A stretch of 64,000 nt of DNA from Demequina oxidasica. Lineage in GTDB: Bacteria > Actinomycetota > Actinomycetes > Actinomycetales > Demequinaceae. Below are positions 37,858-46,644 of the stretch, in pieces (within the stretch, counting starts at the first letter, position 1; the number at the start of each line of letters is the position of its first letter). The translations under genes and the position numbers were made by a program. Where the stretch lies: assembly GCF_000975115.1 (NCBI RefSeq), contig NZ_BBRE01000003.1, positions 1-64,000 of the forward strand, in the 5' to 3' direction. The notes beneath the pieces were generated by a model that saw nothing but the letters and a program-made list of their open reading frames with translations, was not told the DNA's origin and did not search any database.

Positions 37858-38898
37858 CTAGATCTCGCCCTTGCGCGCACCCGCCCACAGGTCAATTCCG
37901 GCGTCAGTCGCGTACTCGTCGATCTCGGCAAGCTCCGCGGACGTGAACTCGAGGTTGTCGAGCGCACCCACATTCTGTTCGAGTTGCTTGACGGAACTTG
38001 CTCCAATCACAAGCGACGTCACGCGCTCGTCCCGCAACGCCCACGCCAGCGCGAGTTGCGCGAGCGTTTGGCCGCGCTTCTCCGCAGTCGCGTCGAGCGA
38101 GCGCAATCGCTCGATCATGTCGTCGGTGATCCAGTCCTTGTCCAGCGACGACCCCTCGGCCGCTCGCGAGTCCGCAGGGATGCCGTCGAGGTAGCGCGGG
38201 GTCAGCATGCCCTGGGCCAGCGGCGAGAAGCCGATGACGCCGGCACCGACCTGGTCCGTCGCGTCGAGCAGTCCCTCAGATTCGATCCAGCGGTTCAGCA
38301 TCGAGTACGAGGGCTGGTGGATGAGCAGAGGTGTGCCGAGCTCGCGCAAAATCCCGGCCATCTCACGGGTGCGCTCCGCGTCGTAGGAGGAGATGCCCAC
38401 GTAGAGGGCCTTGCCTGCGCGCACCGCTGCATCGAGCGCGCCCGCGGTCTCCTCCAGCGGGGTGGTCGCGTCAAAGCGGTGACTGTAGAAGATGTCGACA
38501 TAGTCGAGGCCAAGTCGGCTCAGCGACTGGTCCAGGCTCGCGGTGACGTACTTGCGCCCTCCCCCGCCCTGACCATAGGGTCCGGGCCACATGTCCCAAC
38601 CTGCCTTGGTGGAAATGATCATCTCGTCGCGATAAGGCTTGAAGTCGCTGGCCATCATGCGACCAAAGTTCTCCTCGGCCGAGCCGTACGGAGGTCCGTA
38701 GTTGTTGGCCAGGTCGAAGTGTGTGATGCCTAGATCAAAGGCACGCGTCAGGATCTCGCGCTGCGTCTCGTAGGGACGGTCGCCACCAAAGTTGTGCCAT
38801 AGACCGAGTGACAGTAGCGGCAGGTCCAACCCGGAGCGGCCCGTGCGGCGGTAGGTCATCGGGCCGTCATAGCGGTTCTCGTGTGCAAGGTAGGTCAT
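37858..38898 (-). CDS. aldo/keto reductase, YghZ/Gpr type
   Basis: A 346-aa NADPH-dependent reductase of the YghZ group, known to reduce L-glyceraldehyde 3-phosphate and methylglyoxal. The N-terminal half shows MTYRRTGRSGLDLPLLSLGL, HFDLANNYGPPYGSAEENFG (Asp and Tyr of the tetrad), ISTKAG (Lys) and FYSHRFD (His). ATG at 38898 after GAGAGG is chosen over the longer frame. Its end is 268 bases from the CebE-like start, in the region with the operators. Confidence 0.92.
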   Translation of the reverse strand: MTYLAHENRYDGPMTYRRTGRSGLDLPLLSLGLWHNFGGDRPYETQREILTRAFDLGITHFDLANNYGPPYGSAEENFGRMMASDFKPYRDEMIISTKAGWDMWPGPYGQGGGGRKYVTASLDQSLSRLGLDYVDIFYSHRFDATTPLEETAGALDAAVRAGKALYVGISSYDAERTREMAGILRELGTPLLIHQPSYSMLNRWIESEGLLDATDQVGAGVIGFSPLAQGMLTPRYLDGIPADSRAAEGSSLDKDWITDDMIERLRSLDATAEKRGQTLAQLALAWALRDERVTSLVIGASSVKQLEQNVGALDNLEFTSAELAEIDEYATDAGIDLWAGARKGEI

Positions 38899-39037
38899 CA
38901 GTGAGCCTCTCGTGATGGATGGGGTCCGGTGGTGCCAACGTCCTGACACCTCAAACTATGCCCAATGACGGCCGATGCTATGGCTGAGCGGCATCGTCTA
39001 GGCTGGCTTTGTTCGTGTCTGCCGGTGGGGAAGCATC

Positions 39038-39136
39038 GTGGAGACGACCCGCATACCGTGGGCGGCACGAGTACCGATCCTCGTGATTTTGCTGGCGCTT
39101 GTATTGTTCTGCTGGGCCGACCGCCGCGAGGTCTAG
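39038..39136 (+). CDS. possible 32-aa single-pass membrane protein
   Basis: GTG at 39038 opens a 32-residue frame: basic N-terminus METTRIPWAAR, a hydrophobic core VPILVILLALVLFCW and ADRREV before TAG. GTGGGGAAG lies 4-12 bases upstream as a possible ribosome site. The clean TM architecture is the only support; no relatives could be checked. It lies in the gap between an aldo/keto reductase and mnmA and converges on mnmA 9 bases away. Confidence 0.35.
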   Translation: METTRIPWAARVPILVILLALVLFCWADRREV

Positions 39137-39145
39137 GCGCGCGGT

Positions 39146-40246
39146 CTAGAGAGCGCGCTTGGCTACCGTGGCTTGAGCAATCACGCGAGTGTCCTGGTAG
39201 ACCACCAGCGACTGGCCCGCCGCCACGCCGCGCATCGGCTCGATGAGGCTCACCATCATGCGGTCGCGACCCTCGCCGTCCACCACGCGCTGCACCGTCG
39301 CCGGCACCGCGTCGCCGTGGGCACGGACCTGGGCGGTGCACGCTGTCGACTCCGTCGCAGGCACGTCGGGAGCCAGCCACACCACGTCCTCGCCGGTGAG
39401 TTCGTAGACGCTCAGCAGCGTCTCGGGACCGACCACGATTGTGTTGGTGGTCGTGTTGACGTCGGTGACGTAGCGTGGCTTGCCGTCCGCGGCGGGGCGG
39501 CCAATGCCGAGTCCCTTGCGCTGACCCACCGTGTACGCATAGGCGCCTGTGTGGTCTCCCACCTTGGCGCCGGTTTCGTCCACAATCTCGCCGTCCTCTT
39601 GACCGAGCGCGCGCTCCAGGAAGCCCTTGGTGTCGCCGTCGGCCACAAAGCAGATGTCGTAGGAGTCGGGCTTGTTGGAGACCCCGAGTCCCCGTGCGGC
39701 GGCCTCGGCGCGCACCTCCGACTTGGTCGCGATTTCACCCAATGGGAACATCGCCTTCGCGAGCTTTTGCGGACCCATGACGGCCAGTACGTAGGACTGG
39801 TCCTTGGCCAAGTCCGCGGCGCGGTGCAGCTCACGAATCCCGTCCTCGCGAATGTCGATCCGCGCATAGTGCCCGGTAGCGACAGCATCAAATCCCAGTG
39901 CGGAGGCTCGCTCCAGTAGGGTGTCGAACTTGATGTGCTCATTGCAACGCACGCACGGATTAGGGGTGCGGCCCTGCGAGTATTCGCTGAGGAAGTCCTT
40001 CACCACCAAGTCGTGAAACTCTCCGCTCAGGTCCCACACGTAGTACGGGATACCCAAGATGTCTGCGGCACGGCGCGCATCGTTGCTGTCCTCGATCGAG
40101 CAGCACCCGCGCGAGCCCGAGCGGTACTCGTCCCGGTTGCGCGACAGCGCCATGTGCACGCCCACCACGTCGTGTCCGGCGTCGACAGCACGCGCTGCGG
40201 CGACTGCAGAATCAACTCCGCCAGAAAGTGCGGCCAGAACGCGCAA
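39146..40246 (-). CDS. mnmA: tRNA-specific 2-thiouridylase
   Basis: MnmA (366 aa) thiolates uridine 34 of tRNA Lys, Glu and Gln. Visible: PP-loop [15 protein letters not shown] at the N-terminus, catalytic cysteines in [12 protein letters not shown] and [10 protein letters not shown], and a C-terminal beta-barrel. The open frame extends to 40336, but TTG at 40246 is the likely start: GGAGG stands 5 bases before it and the PP-loop then falls at residue 6, as in the family. The cysteine desulfurase gene 1.5 kb upstream on the same strand is a plausible sulfur donor. Confidence 0.95.
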   Translation of the reverse strand: MRVLAALSGGVDSAVAAARAVDAGHDVVGVHMALSRNRDEYRSGSRGCCSIEDSNDARRAADILGIPYYVWDLSGEFHDLVVKDFLSEYSQGRTPNPCVRCNEHIKFDTLLERASALGFDAVATGHYARIDIREDGIRELHRAADLAKDQSYVLAVMGPQKLAKAMFPLGEIATKSEVRAEAAARGLGVSNKPDSYDICFVADGDTKGFLERALGQEDGEIVDETGAKVGDHTGAYAYTVGQRKGLGIGRPAADGKPRYVTDVNTTTNTIVVGPETLLSVYELTGEDVVWLAPDVPATESTACTAQVRAHGDAVPATVQRVVDGEGRDRMMVSLIEPMRGVAAGQSLVVYQDTRVIAQATVAKRAL

Positions 40247-40391
40247 GGGAACCTCCAGATTGATGAACCCATCAAGTGTAAGCGAGGGGTGCAAACCGGG
40301 GGCCGATGCAGCGGTCACCTGACGATTCCACCGCACGCTTGGCGAATACCGCGCCTGGTAACGGCGCCGCGCGCACTACCAGTGCAGCAGC

Positions 40392-41120
40392 CTACGCAAC
40401 CAGGCGCTCGCGAAGAGCGACTAGCGTGACCTCATCACCGCCATTGGCGAGGTACCAACCCAGCGTGCCGCCCTCGTGTGCGTCCCATGCGTCAAGCACG
40501 GACTCAATCGCGGACGCTGGCGCGTCGAGGATCTCGCGGGGTACCGCCGACAGCGGTGACCCGCCAGCAGCGGTCAGAGCCTCAGGAAGTCCTCGGACGA
40601 TGCGAGCGATGACTCCCATCATGTTCGCCGCGGTCGCCGTGTAGTCGGCCACCACCACGTCCCGGTCGTACCCGAGCAGCCGCAAGATAAGCGCGGACGA
40701 GACCCCCGTCCGATCCTTGCCAGCCGAGCAGTGATAGAGCACCGGCGCCTCATCGCGAGCGACCTCGGCAACGACGCGGGTAAGCCCACTCGCAGGCACC
40801 CCCTCGATCATGGTCGAGTAGAGCGCGGCCAGCGATGAAAGCGATGTCTGAGCGGCATCACCCGCGAGATTCGCATCGGCGAGGATGTCGAGATCAACCA
40901 CCCGAGACGTCGCGGCGAGCGAGTTGGGCTGGCCCTTCTCGTCCGCTCCGCGCAGGTCCAGCACGGTCGCGGGCGGCCACGGAGAAAGACCCGCCGGTGG
41001 CTCGTCACCGTCCTGTGGGGCGTCCGAGCGGAACGCAACTCCGTGGCGCAAACCCGGTGCGGCATCGGCGAGGTCGCGAGCATTCGCGAGGTGAGGTGCA
41101 GCTTCTGGAAGTCCGTTCAC
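40392..41120 (-). CDS. tyrosine/serine protein phosphatase family protein
   Basis: A 242-aa phosphatase of the Y_phosphatase3 type (PtpB/IphP-like). The P-loop is HCSAGKDRTG, following the C-x5-R pattern with Cys nucleophile and Arg, and Lys-Asp after it as in lipid and dual-specificity members. ANARDLAD near the N-terminus is the family's NxRDLG-type motif. GTG at 41120 is chosen to avoid overlap with the upstream gene; ATG at 41183 is also open. Its substrate may be protein or phosphoinositide. Confidence 0.86.
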   Translation of the reverse strand: MNGLPEAAPHLANARDLADAAPGLRHGVAFRSDAPQDGDEPPAGLSPWPPATVLDLRGADEKGQPNSLAATSRVVDLDILADANLAGDAAQTSLSSLAALYSTMIEGVPASGLTRVVAEVARDEAPVLYHCSAGKDRTGVSSALILRLLGYDRDVVVADYTATAANMMGVIARIVRGLPEALTAAGGSPLSAVPREILDAPASAIESVLDAWDAHEGGTLGWYLANGGDEVTLVALRERLVA

Positions 41121-41160
41121 AGCATCGGTCGCTTTCGTTGGGTGAAATGGCTGGATTGAG

Positions 41161-41745
41161 CTACGTGGGGTCGAGAACTTCAACTATGCCCGACGGCGAG
41201 TCGAGTAGCTCAACAGTGCGCCGCGCGGCCTCGTCAGCATGGACTACCTTGTCGCCCTTTGGGGCCGTGTCGTACCAAGTGCCGGGCCCATAGAACAGGC
41301 CGTAGCGCACCGCAACGCCGCCGATGCCAAGGGTCGCCTCCTCCAGGTGGTCCACGGCACGCTGGGCGATTCCGGGCAAGTGGAAGGCCACGCTCTGTGC
41401 TAGAAAGTGCGGGACATTTGCGGCCTGGGCGGCCTGTACCAAGTGGTCGGTGCCGGTGCGGCGTGCGCGGTTCAGGGCGGGCACTTTGAGTGGGAGCACT
41501 GCGTGCGAGTCGGGAAGATCCGTGACCTGGTGCACCACGACGTCCGGGGTGACTGCGGCCAGGATCCCATTGAGCGCGGCGGCATCAAACACGTCACATG
41601 TGACCGCCGATGCCCCCGCCGCCTCGATCTGCGCGGTCTTGGAGGCCGATCGCGTCATGCCGACCACGTCGTGGCCGGCGGCTACCAGCAGCGGCAGCAT
41701 ACGCGCGCCGATGACGCCCGTGGCCCCCGCGACGAATACGCGCAC
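41161..41745 (-). CDS. NAD(P)-binding epimerase-like protein
   Basis: A 194-aa SDR-like protein with the N-terminal glycine motif VFVAGATGVIGARML and a later VRYGLFYGPGTWY. It is shorter than full epimerases (about 300 aa): the usual catalytic YxxxK is not evident, so it may be an NAD(P)H-binding reductase or regulator. GTG at 41745 begins 4 bases after the cysteine desulfurase stop; the longer frame is a shadow of that gene. Confidence 0.75.
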   Translation of the reverse strand: MRVFVAGATGVIGARMLPLLVAAGHDVVGMTRSASKTAQIEAAGASAVTCDVFDAAALNGILAAVTPDVVVHQVTDLPDSHAVLPLKVPALNRARRTGTDHLVQAAQAANVPHFLAQSVAFHLPGIAQRAVDHLEEATLGIGGVAVRYGLFYGPGTWYDTAPKGDKVVHADEAARRTVELLDSPSGIVEVLDPT

Positions 41746-41749
41746 CTGC

Positions 41750-42946
41750 TTACCCGAAGACCTCTGTATGGAAGTTTCCGGCGACCTTGCGCGCCCGCTC
41801 CACCGCATCGGGCAAGACCTCGATGAGCGCGTCGATGTCGGCCTGAGTAGAAGTGTGCCCAAGCGAGAAGCGCATCGTGGAGGCCGCGTCGGTCTGGGTG
41901 CGTCCCATCGCCATCAGCACGTGAGACGGCTGGGCGATGCCCGCCGTACAAGCGGACCCGTTGGAAGCCTCGACACCGTGCGAGTCGAGCACGAACATCA
42001 TTGCCTCGGCCGCGCATCCTGGGAAGACGAAGTGCACGTTGCCGGGAAGTCGCTTGGGCCCGGGCTCGGGGCCGGACAGGACAGCGTCGGGAATGGCCTC
42101 GCGAATACGCTCGATCATGTCTCGTTGCAGCGCACCCAGGCGCGCAGACTCTGAGTCGAGTTCCGCGACGGCTGTTTCCGCGGCGATCGACGCGGCGTGG
42201 AAGCCCGCGGCGTTGAGAGTGCCGGAGCGAACCTTGCGCTCTTGTCCTCCGCCGTGCGTCAGCGGCGTGATGGTCAGCTCTCTGCGCGCCACGAGGACGC
42301 CCACGCCCACTGGCCCCCCGAGCTTGTGCGCACTGACCGCCATGGTCGCGAGCCCCGAGGCGCGGAAGTCGACCGGCACGTGGCCCAAAGCCTGTACTGC
42401 ATCGGAATGCACAGGGATGGAGTGCTCGGTCGCGATGTTCACGATCTCTTGGATGGGCTGGATCGCACCCATCTCGTTGTTGGCCCACATCACCGAGATC
42501 AAGGCAATCTCGTCAAAGTGCGCGGCCACTTCGGCCCTCAGCGCCGCGAGGTCGACGATGCCGTCACGACCTACGGGCAGAATGACGGCCGTCGCGCCGT
42601 GCTCATTCTCGAGCCAGGTCGCGGGGTCGATGCCCGCGTGGTGCTCGATCGCGGTCGTCACGATGCGCGTGCGACGAGGATCCGCCGTGTGGCGAGCCCA
42701 GAACAGGCCCTTGATGGCGATGTTGTCCGCCTCGGTGCCGCCCGATGTCCAGATAATCTCCGTGGGGTGCGCGCCAAGTGCCCGGGCCATCCGCTCACGA
42801 GCATCCTCGACAATCGAACGTGCGAGGCGGCCAGACTTGTGAAGCGCCGACGGGTTTCCGACCCGCGCCAACTCCTCGAAGTACGCCATGCGCGCCGGCT
42901 CCACCATGGGAGTCGTCGCAGCGTGGTCGAGGTAATGAGTGGTCAT
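41750..42946 (-). CDS. cysteine desulfurase (IscS/NifS family)
   Basis: A 398-aa PLP enzyme that takes sulfur from cysteine as a persulfide for tRNA thiolation or Fe-S clusters. Visible: YLDHAATTPM at the N-terminus, TSGGTEADNIAIKG, the PLP lysine in SAHKLGGPVG, and the catalytic cysteine in SNGSACTAGIAQPSHV. A mobile-loop Cys followed by Thr/Ala is normal. ATG at 42946 is preferred; TAAAAT lies 7 bases before it, a near-perfect -10 for a leaderless message. It heads a leftward run of genes towards mnmA. Confidence 0.95.
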   Translation of the reverse strand: MTTHYLDHAATTPMVEPARMAYFEELARVGNPSALHKSGRLARSIVEDARERMARALGAHPTEIIWTSGGTEADNIAIKGLFWARHTADPRRTRIVTTAIEHHAGIDPATWLENEHGATAVILPVGRDGIVDLAALRAEVAAHFDEIALISVMWANNEMGAIQPIQEIVNIATEHSIPVHSDAVQALGHVPVDFRASGLATMAVSAHKLGGPVGVGVLVARRELTITPLTHGGGQERKVRSGTLNAAGFHAASIAAETAVAELDSESARLGALQRDMIERIREAIPDAVLSGPEPGPKRLPGNVHFVFPGCAAEAMMFVLDSHGVEASNGSACTAGIAQPSHVLMAMGRTQTDAASTMRFSLGHTSTQADIDALIEVLPDAVERARKVAGNFHTEVFG

Positions 42947-42983
42947 CTTCACGATTTTAGGGCAGGTCGCCGCACCACACTAC

Positions 42984-43028
42984 CCGGCGCCCACCGTGCT
43001 TGACGCTGGGCGGGCAGGTGGGCGCCGG
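42984..43028 (-). terminator. GC hairpin downstream of the nuclease gene
   Basis: Perfect 12-base arms (42984-42995 and 43017-43028) with a 21-base loop, 7 bases past the nuclease stop. There is no U-tract, as is common in actinobacteria. It also precedes the cysteine desulfurase promoter. Confidence 0.7.
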
Positions 43029-43035
43029 ATGGCAG

Positions 43036-45825
43036 TCAATTAACGGCGCAGGCCGCACCGTTGAGCTCAACGCTGGATAGCTCGCCGATGCCGGCGGTCT
43101 GAGATCCGAGGAACCCGAAGGTGATGCGCTGCCCGGGTTTGATGGTGGAGTTCCAGGACAGGTTGCTCACCGTCACGTCCGCACCGCTCTGGTTCACCTG
43201 ACCCGACCACAGTTGCGTGATCTTCTCGCCGTTGCCGAAGCTCCAGGCCAGATCCCAACCGTTGATGGATTCATCGGACAGGTTGGTGATCCAGACCTGG
43301 CTGATAAAGCCGCCGGGCCATCGCCCGTGCACGGTGTAGTCCACCGCACAGGTGGGAACCGGTTCCTCGCTAGCGAGATTGAGGCCCACCACCACCGGGT
43401 CATGGTCGGAGGTACGGAACTCGTTCGGCGCATAGAGGTTGGACACTTGGGCCGGCGTCTTGAAGTCCGTGTTGTAGTCCAGCGCGGAGGACTCGTCGGA
43501 GTTGAGGTGGTACTCGGCTGCCTCCGTGATCTGGTCGACGATGCTCGCCGAGGCGAACGTATAGTCGAGGGTTCCCCACTGGCCGTCAAAGACGTAGGAG
43601 TAGTCGCCGGCCCCTAGGTCCGTGAGACCCGCATCGCGGAGCACCTCGATGGGGTCCTCCATAGCGTACGAGTTCAGGTCTCCCACGAGGAGGACGTCTG
43701 AGTCGTCGACACCGGTGGGGTCAGAGGCAATCCAGTCCACCACGGCGTGTGCCGCGTCGGTGCGGTTCGCGTTCCAACACCCCGCCCCGTCGCCCTGATC
43801 TGCGTCCGCACCCGAGTCAGGGCAGCTGCCTTTGGACTTCCAGTGATTGGCAACCACCGTGAACGTCTCGCCGTTGGACAGTTGCTCAAATGACTGGGCG
43901 AGGGACGGCCGGTTGCGACTGTCGTCGAATCGCGGGTCTACCGACGAGTCGAGCACTGCGTAGTCGCCTGTCGGGGCGACGGCGCGGGTGTCGTAGATCA
44001 TTCCGACCCGAATGGTGTCGGTACCGATCACCCCGGTGTCGACGTAGGAATAGGCATCCTCGCCAATCGCGTCGTTCAGTGCCGAGGTCAGATCCGCGAG
44101 GGGCTCGACACCCGTGGTGTTCTCGAGTTCCATGAGCCCCATGACGTCCGCATCGATCTTTTCCAGGGCGGACACCAACTTGGCGCGCTGGCGGTCAAGT
44201 TCCTCGGTGGTGTTCGCGCCACGGCAGCCCTGCTTGTTTCCGTCGGGACCGCATTGACTTCCGTTGGCGTCCAACGTCAGGAAGTAGTTGAGCACGTTGA
44301 AGCTGGAGAACTTCAGAGAGCCACCGACCTCGGGTGCCCCGGCAGGGCGGGGGTTCGCGGACTCGAAGTTCGGAACAACTCCGCCCGGCACCAGCCCGGT
44401 GTCACTCAGGTCACCCACGGGACGGATACGGTACGCATTCCCCGAAGCCGAGTTACCAGCCCAGGAATAGGTCATTACTCCGGTCAGGCCGTCTATCGTG
44501 TCACCTCCGCGCAGCGGGTTGATCGCGCTTAATGGGTCGCCCCCGCCGCCAAAGACGATGGGGTCGGGGTTCTGAGCCTGCGTAGCATCGTCGACCTTGA
44601 TTCGGTTCAGGTCGTTGGCGGCCTGGATCGCGTTCGCGGCTGCGCCAGGCTGGGCCACGGCCGTGGGCTGGTCCAGTCTGCCGTCGCCGGAAATTGTCAG
44701 TTCTCCAAAGCGCCCGAGCAAGTACATCTCTGTGACATAGAGCGTCTGCGGAACGGTGACCAGCATGCCCTCATAGGCCTCGGCAGAGTTGGCCGCCGCG
44801 AACGGCAGCGACACCGTCGCCGGCGTTACCACCTGGTCCGATGCCTCAACCGTGACCTCGGTTACAGAGGAGAGTTGAGTCTGCCCCTGGTACTCCCCTA
44901 CTGTTCCCGTAACGCTCACCTGATCACCAAGACTGACCTGGTCCGCACCGTTATTGAAGACAAAGATGCCTTCCGACGTTGCGGCATCGCTATCGGTGTC
45001 AGCATCCTGTTCCTGCACGTAGAAACCGCGCAAGGCCGGCTGCGGACCCTCGTAGTCACCGACCACAATGCCGTCGATGGTGACGAACTGGTCAAGCATG
45101 GGCGAGGTTTCGCCCGCGCCCTGAATAGCGTTGATCAGGGCCGGCGTGGCGACTTCCCCTCCGCCATCACCGTCTCCGTCACCATTGCCGTCACCGCCAC
45201 CATCACCGGGATCCGTGCCGTCGCAGGTCGCGGCATGAGCGCCAAGCCCATCAAACGTGTTGGACTCGTAACCTTGCCACTCGACAGCAGGGTCGAACGC
45301 GTCGGAACCGTCCGTGTCGCCGGCGCATAGGTCCTCGTTGCGACGCAGCGTGTTGTCAGCGGTACTGGTGAGTCCCTCTCCCCATTGCGAGCCTGGGTCA
45401 AAGCCAATCTGGCCGATCACGTCGAGAGTGTCGGCGCCATGGACGAGCGCGAGCGCGTCGTCGCCGTTGAACAGCCCCGAACCGGTGGTCTGATCCGCCT
45501 CCGCGAGGATCGCAGGGTCGGCTGAACTGTGGGCGAAGACGAAGACGTCGCCCGTGGTGACGGTGCCGCTCAGCGCAAAGGTGGAGCCGGCATCGGCCGA
45601 ACCGTTCGAGTATTGGGCGATCGCGTACTCCGCCAGGTCGACATCGGCACCAGTGCCGTTGTAGATCTCCAGCGCCTTGTTATTTGAGCTTCCCTCGATG
45701 TACTCAGAGAAGAACAAGTCTGATGCCTGGGCGTCGGTGGTGGGTTCCGCGCTAGCGGGTATGGCCGATGCAGCGGTCACCCCCAGTGCGAAAAGTACGG
45801 TCGTGGCGATGATGCGTCGTTGCAT
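43036..45825 (-). CDS. secreted ExeM/NucH-type nuclease with C-terminal CBM2
   Basis: A 929-aa secreted protein. Order: signal peptide (1-27, cut after ASAEP region), lamin-tail domain (about 30-150; DLFFSEYIEGSSNNKALEIY), Gly/Asp linker, OB-fold region, endonuclease/exonuclease/phosphatase domain (about 490-800; FNVLNYF, GLMELENT, GDLNSY, SDHDPVVVG) and a CBM2 at about 830-929 (YTVHGRWPGGFISQVWITN, NGWDLAWSFG, NSTIKPGQRITFGFLG). The nuclease half should degrade extracellular DNA for phosphate or nucleosides; CBM2 modules bind cellulose or chitin. Related proteins usually end in a wall anchor or nothing. ATG at 45825 follows AGGGAG. Confidence 0.92.
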   Translation of the reverse strand: MQRRIIATTVLFALGVTAASAIPASAEPTTDAQASDLFFSEYIEGSSNNKALEIYNGTGADVDLAEYAIAQYSNGSADAGSTFALSGTVTTGDVFVFAHSSADPAILAEADQTTGSGLFNGDDALALVHGADTLDVIGQIGFDPGSQWGEGLTSTADNTLRRNEDLCAGDTDGSDAFDPAVEWQGYESNTFDGLGAHAATCDGTDPGDGGGDGNGDGDGDGGGEVATPALINAIQGAGETSPMLDQFVTIDGIVVGDYEGPQPALRGFYVQEQDADTDSDAATSEGIFVFNNGADQVSLGDQVSVTGTVGEYQGQTQLSSVTEVTVEASDQVVTPATVSLPFAAANSAEAYEGMLVTVPQTLYVTEMYLLGRFGELTISGDGRLDQPTAVAQPGAAANAIQAANDLNRIKVDDATQAQNPDPIVFGGGGDPLSAINPLRGGDTIDGLTGVMTYSWAGNSASGNAYRIRPVGDLSDTGLVPGGVVPNFESANPRPAGAPEVGGSLKFSSFNVLNYFLTLDANGSQCGPDGNKQGCRGANTTEELDRQRAKLVSALEKIDADVMGLMELENTTGVEPLADLTSALNDAIGEDAYSYVDTGVIGTDTIRVGMIYDTRAVAPTGDYAVLDSSVDPRFDDSRNRPSLAQSFEQLSNGETFTVVANHWKSKGSCPDSGADADQGDGAGCWNANRTDAAHAVVDWIASDPTGVDDSDVLLVGDLNSYAMEDPIEVLRDAGLTDLGAGDYSYVFDGQWGTLDYTFASASIVDQITEAAEYHLNSDESSALDYNTDFKTPAQVSNLYAPNEFRTSDHDPVVVGLNLASEEPVPTCAVDYTVHGRWPGGFISQVWITNLSDESINGWDLAWSFGNGEKITQLWSGQVNQSGADVTVSNLSWNSTIKPGQRITFGFLGSQTAGIGELSSVELNGAACAVN

Positions 45826-45937
45826 TCGTGAATCTCCCTTTTGTCCGGTATGTGCCACGCTAGCTGGCGCTACCGACAACTGCAGGTCTAGACGCTGAAC
45901 GCGATGCAAACACCTGGTAAACGTAGTGTGACGTTAC

Positions 45938-46621
45938 TCACTTAGCGCCGAGACGGCTGGCCCAGGCGACTATTTCCGCGTCCTGCAAGGACGTCGCGAC
46001 CCAGGCCGCGTCGTCGATGGATCCAGCCACGGTAGGCACCGCGATGACACGAAGCCCCGCCGCCATCGCGGAGGCTGCGCCGGTCGCTGAGTCCTCGAAC
46101 GCGACCGCCGTGGTGGGGTCGACTGCGAGCCGCTCGCATGCCAGTAGATAGGGGTCCGGCGCGGGCTTGAGGCGCTTCACCGACTCACCGTTCACCCTTA
46201 CTGCGAGGAGGTCGTCGAGCCCCAAGCTCGCGATGTTGCTGTCGAGGTGTTCCCTGGGCGCGCTCGACGCGACGGCCACGGGTACGCGCGCGGCGCATCG
46301 GCGCACCATCTCGGACGCTCCTGGCATCTCGCCGTGGCCGTGTTCGGCCTCTTGTTCATAGAGCCGCAGCAGTTCGCTCCACAGCACCTCGCCGTCTCCG
46401 GGTCGGTCCAGGTGTCGCTCGATGACCTCCAGCACCGCCGACGCAGATCGGCCGATGATGTCACGCTTGTGCTGCTCGGCAAACTCGACGCCGAGCCCCG
46501 CATAGAGGAGGGTCTCCGCGCGCGTCCACGCCGACTCGCTGTCCACCAGCAGCCCGTCGCAGTCGAATACGATCGCCCTGACTGAGTCGGGACGGATGAC
46601 GTCAATCAGTTTTTGAGGCAT
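45938..46621 (-). CDS. HAD-family hydrolase (beta-phosphoglucomutase-like)
   Basis: A 227-aa HAD phosphatase with a helical cap. Motif I is VFDCDGLLVDSE, motif II VASSAP, the lysine of motif III is in KRLKPAPDPYLLA and motif IV AFEDSATGAASAM. It dephosphorylates or isomerises a small sugar phosphate; the exact substrate is not visible. TAGTTT lies 6 bases before the ATG on the minus strand, so it probably has its own promoter despite sitting 24 bases after etfA. Confidence 0.9.
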   Translation of the reverse strand: MPQKLIDVIRPDSVRAIVFDCDGLLVDSESAWTRAETLLYAGLGVEFAEQHKRDIIGRSASAVLEVIERHLDRPGDGEVLWSELLRLYEQEAEHGHGEMPGASEMVRRCAARVPVAVASSAPREHLDSNIASLGLDDLLAVRVNGESVKRLKPAPDPYLLACERLAVDPTTAVAFEDSATGAASAMAAGLRVIAVPTVAGSIDDAAWVATSLQDAEIVAWASRLGAK

Positions 46622-46644
46622 GCCTCAAAACTACCGTGCGGGTC

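Noticed and set aside
39137-39158. GCGCGC inverted repeat at the end of mnmA
   Set aside because: Six-base GC arms overlapping the stop codon; too weak to call a terminator.
40302-45786. Identical 19-base sequence before mnmA (40302-40320) and in the nuclease signal peptide (about 45764-45784)
   Set aside because: Both encode or could encode Val-Thr-Ala-Ala-Ser-Ala with the same codons and contain the frequent GCCGATGC octamer; chance plus codon use explains it.
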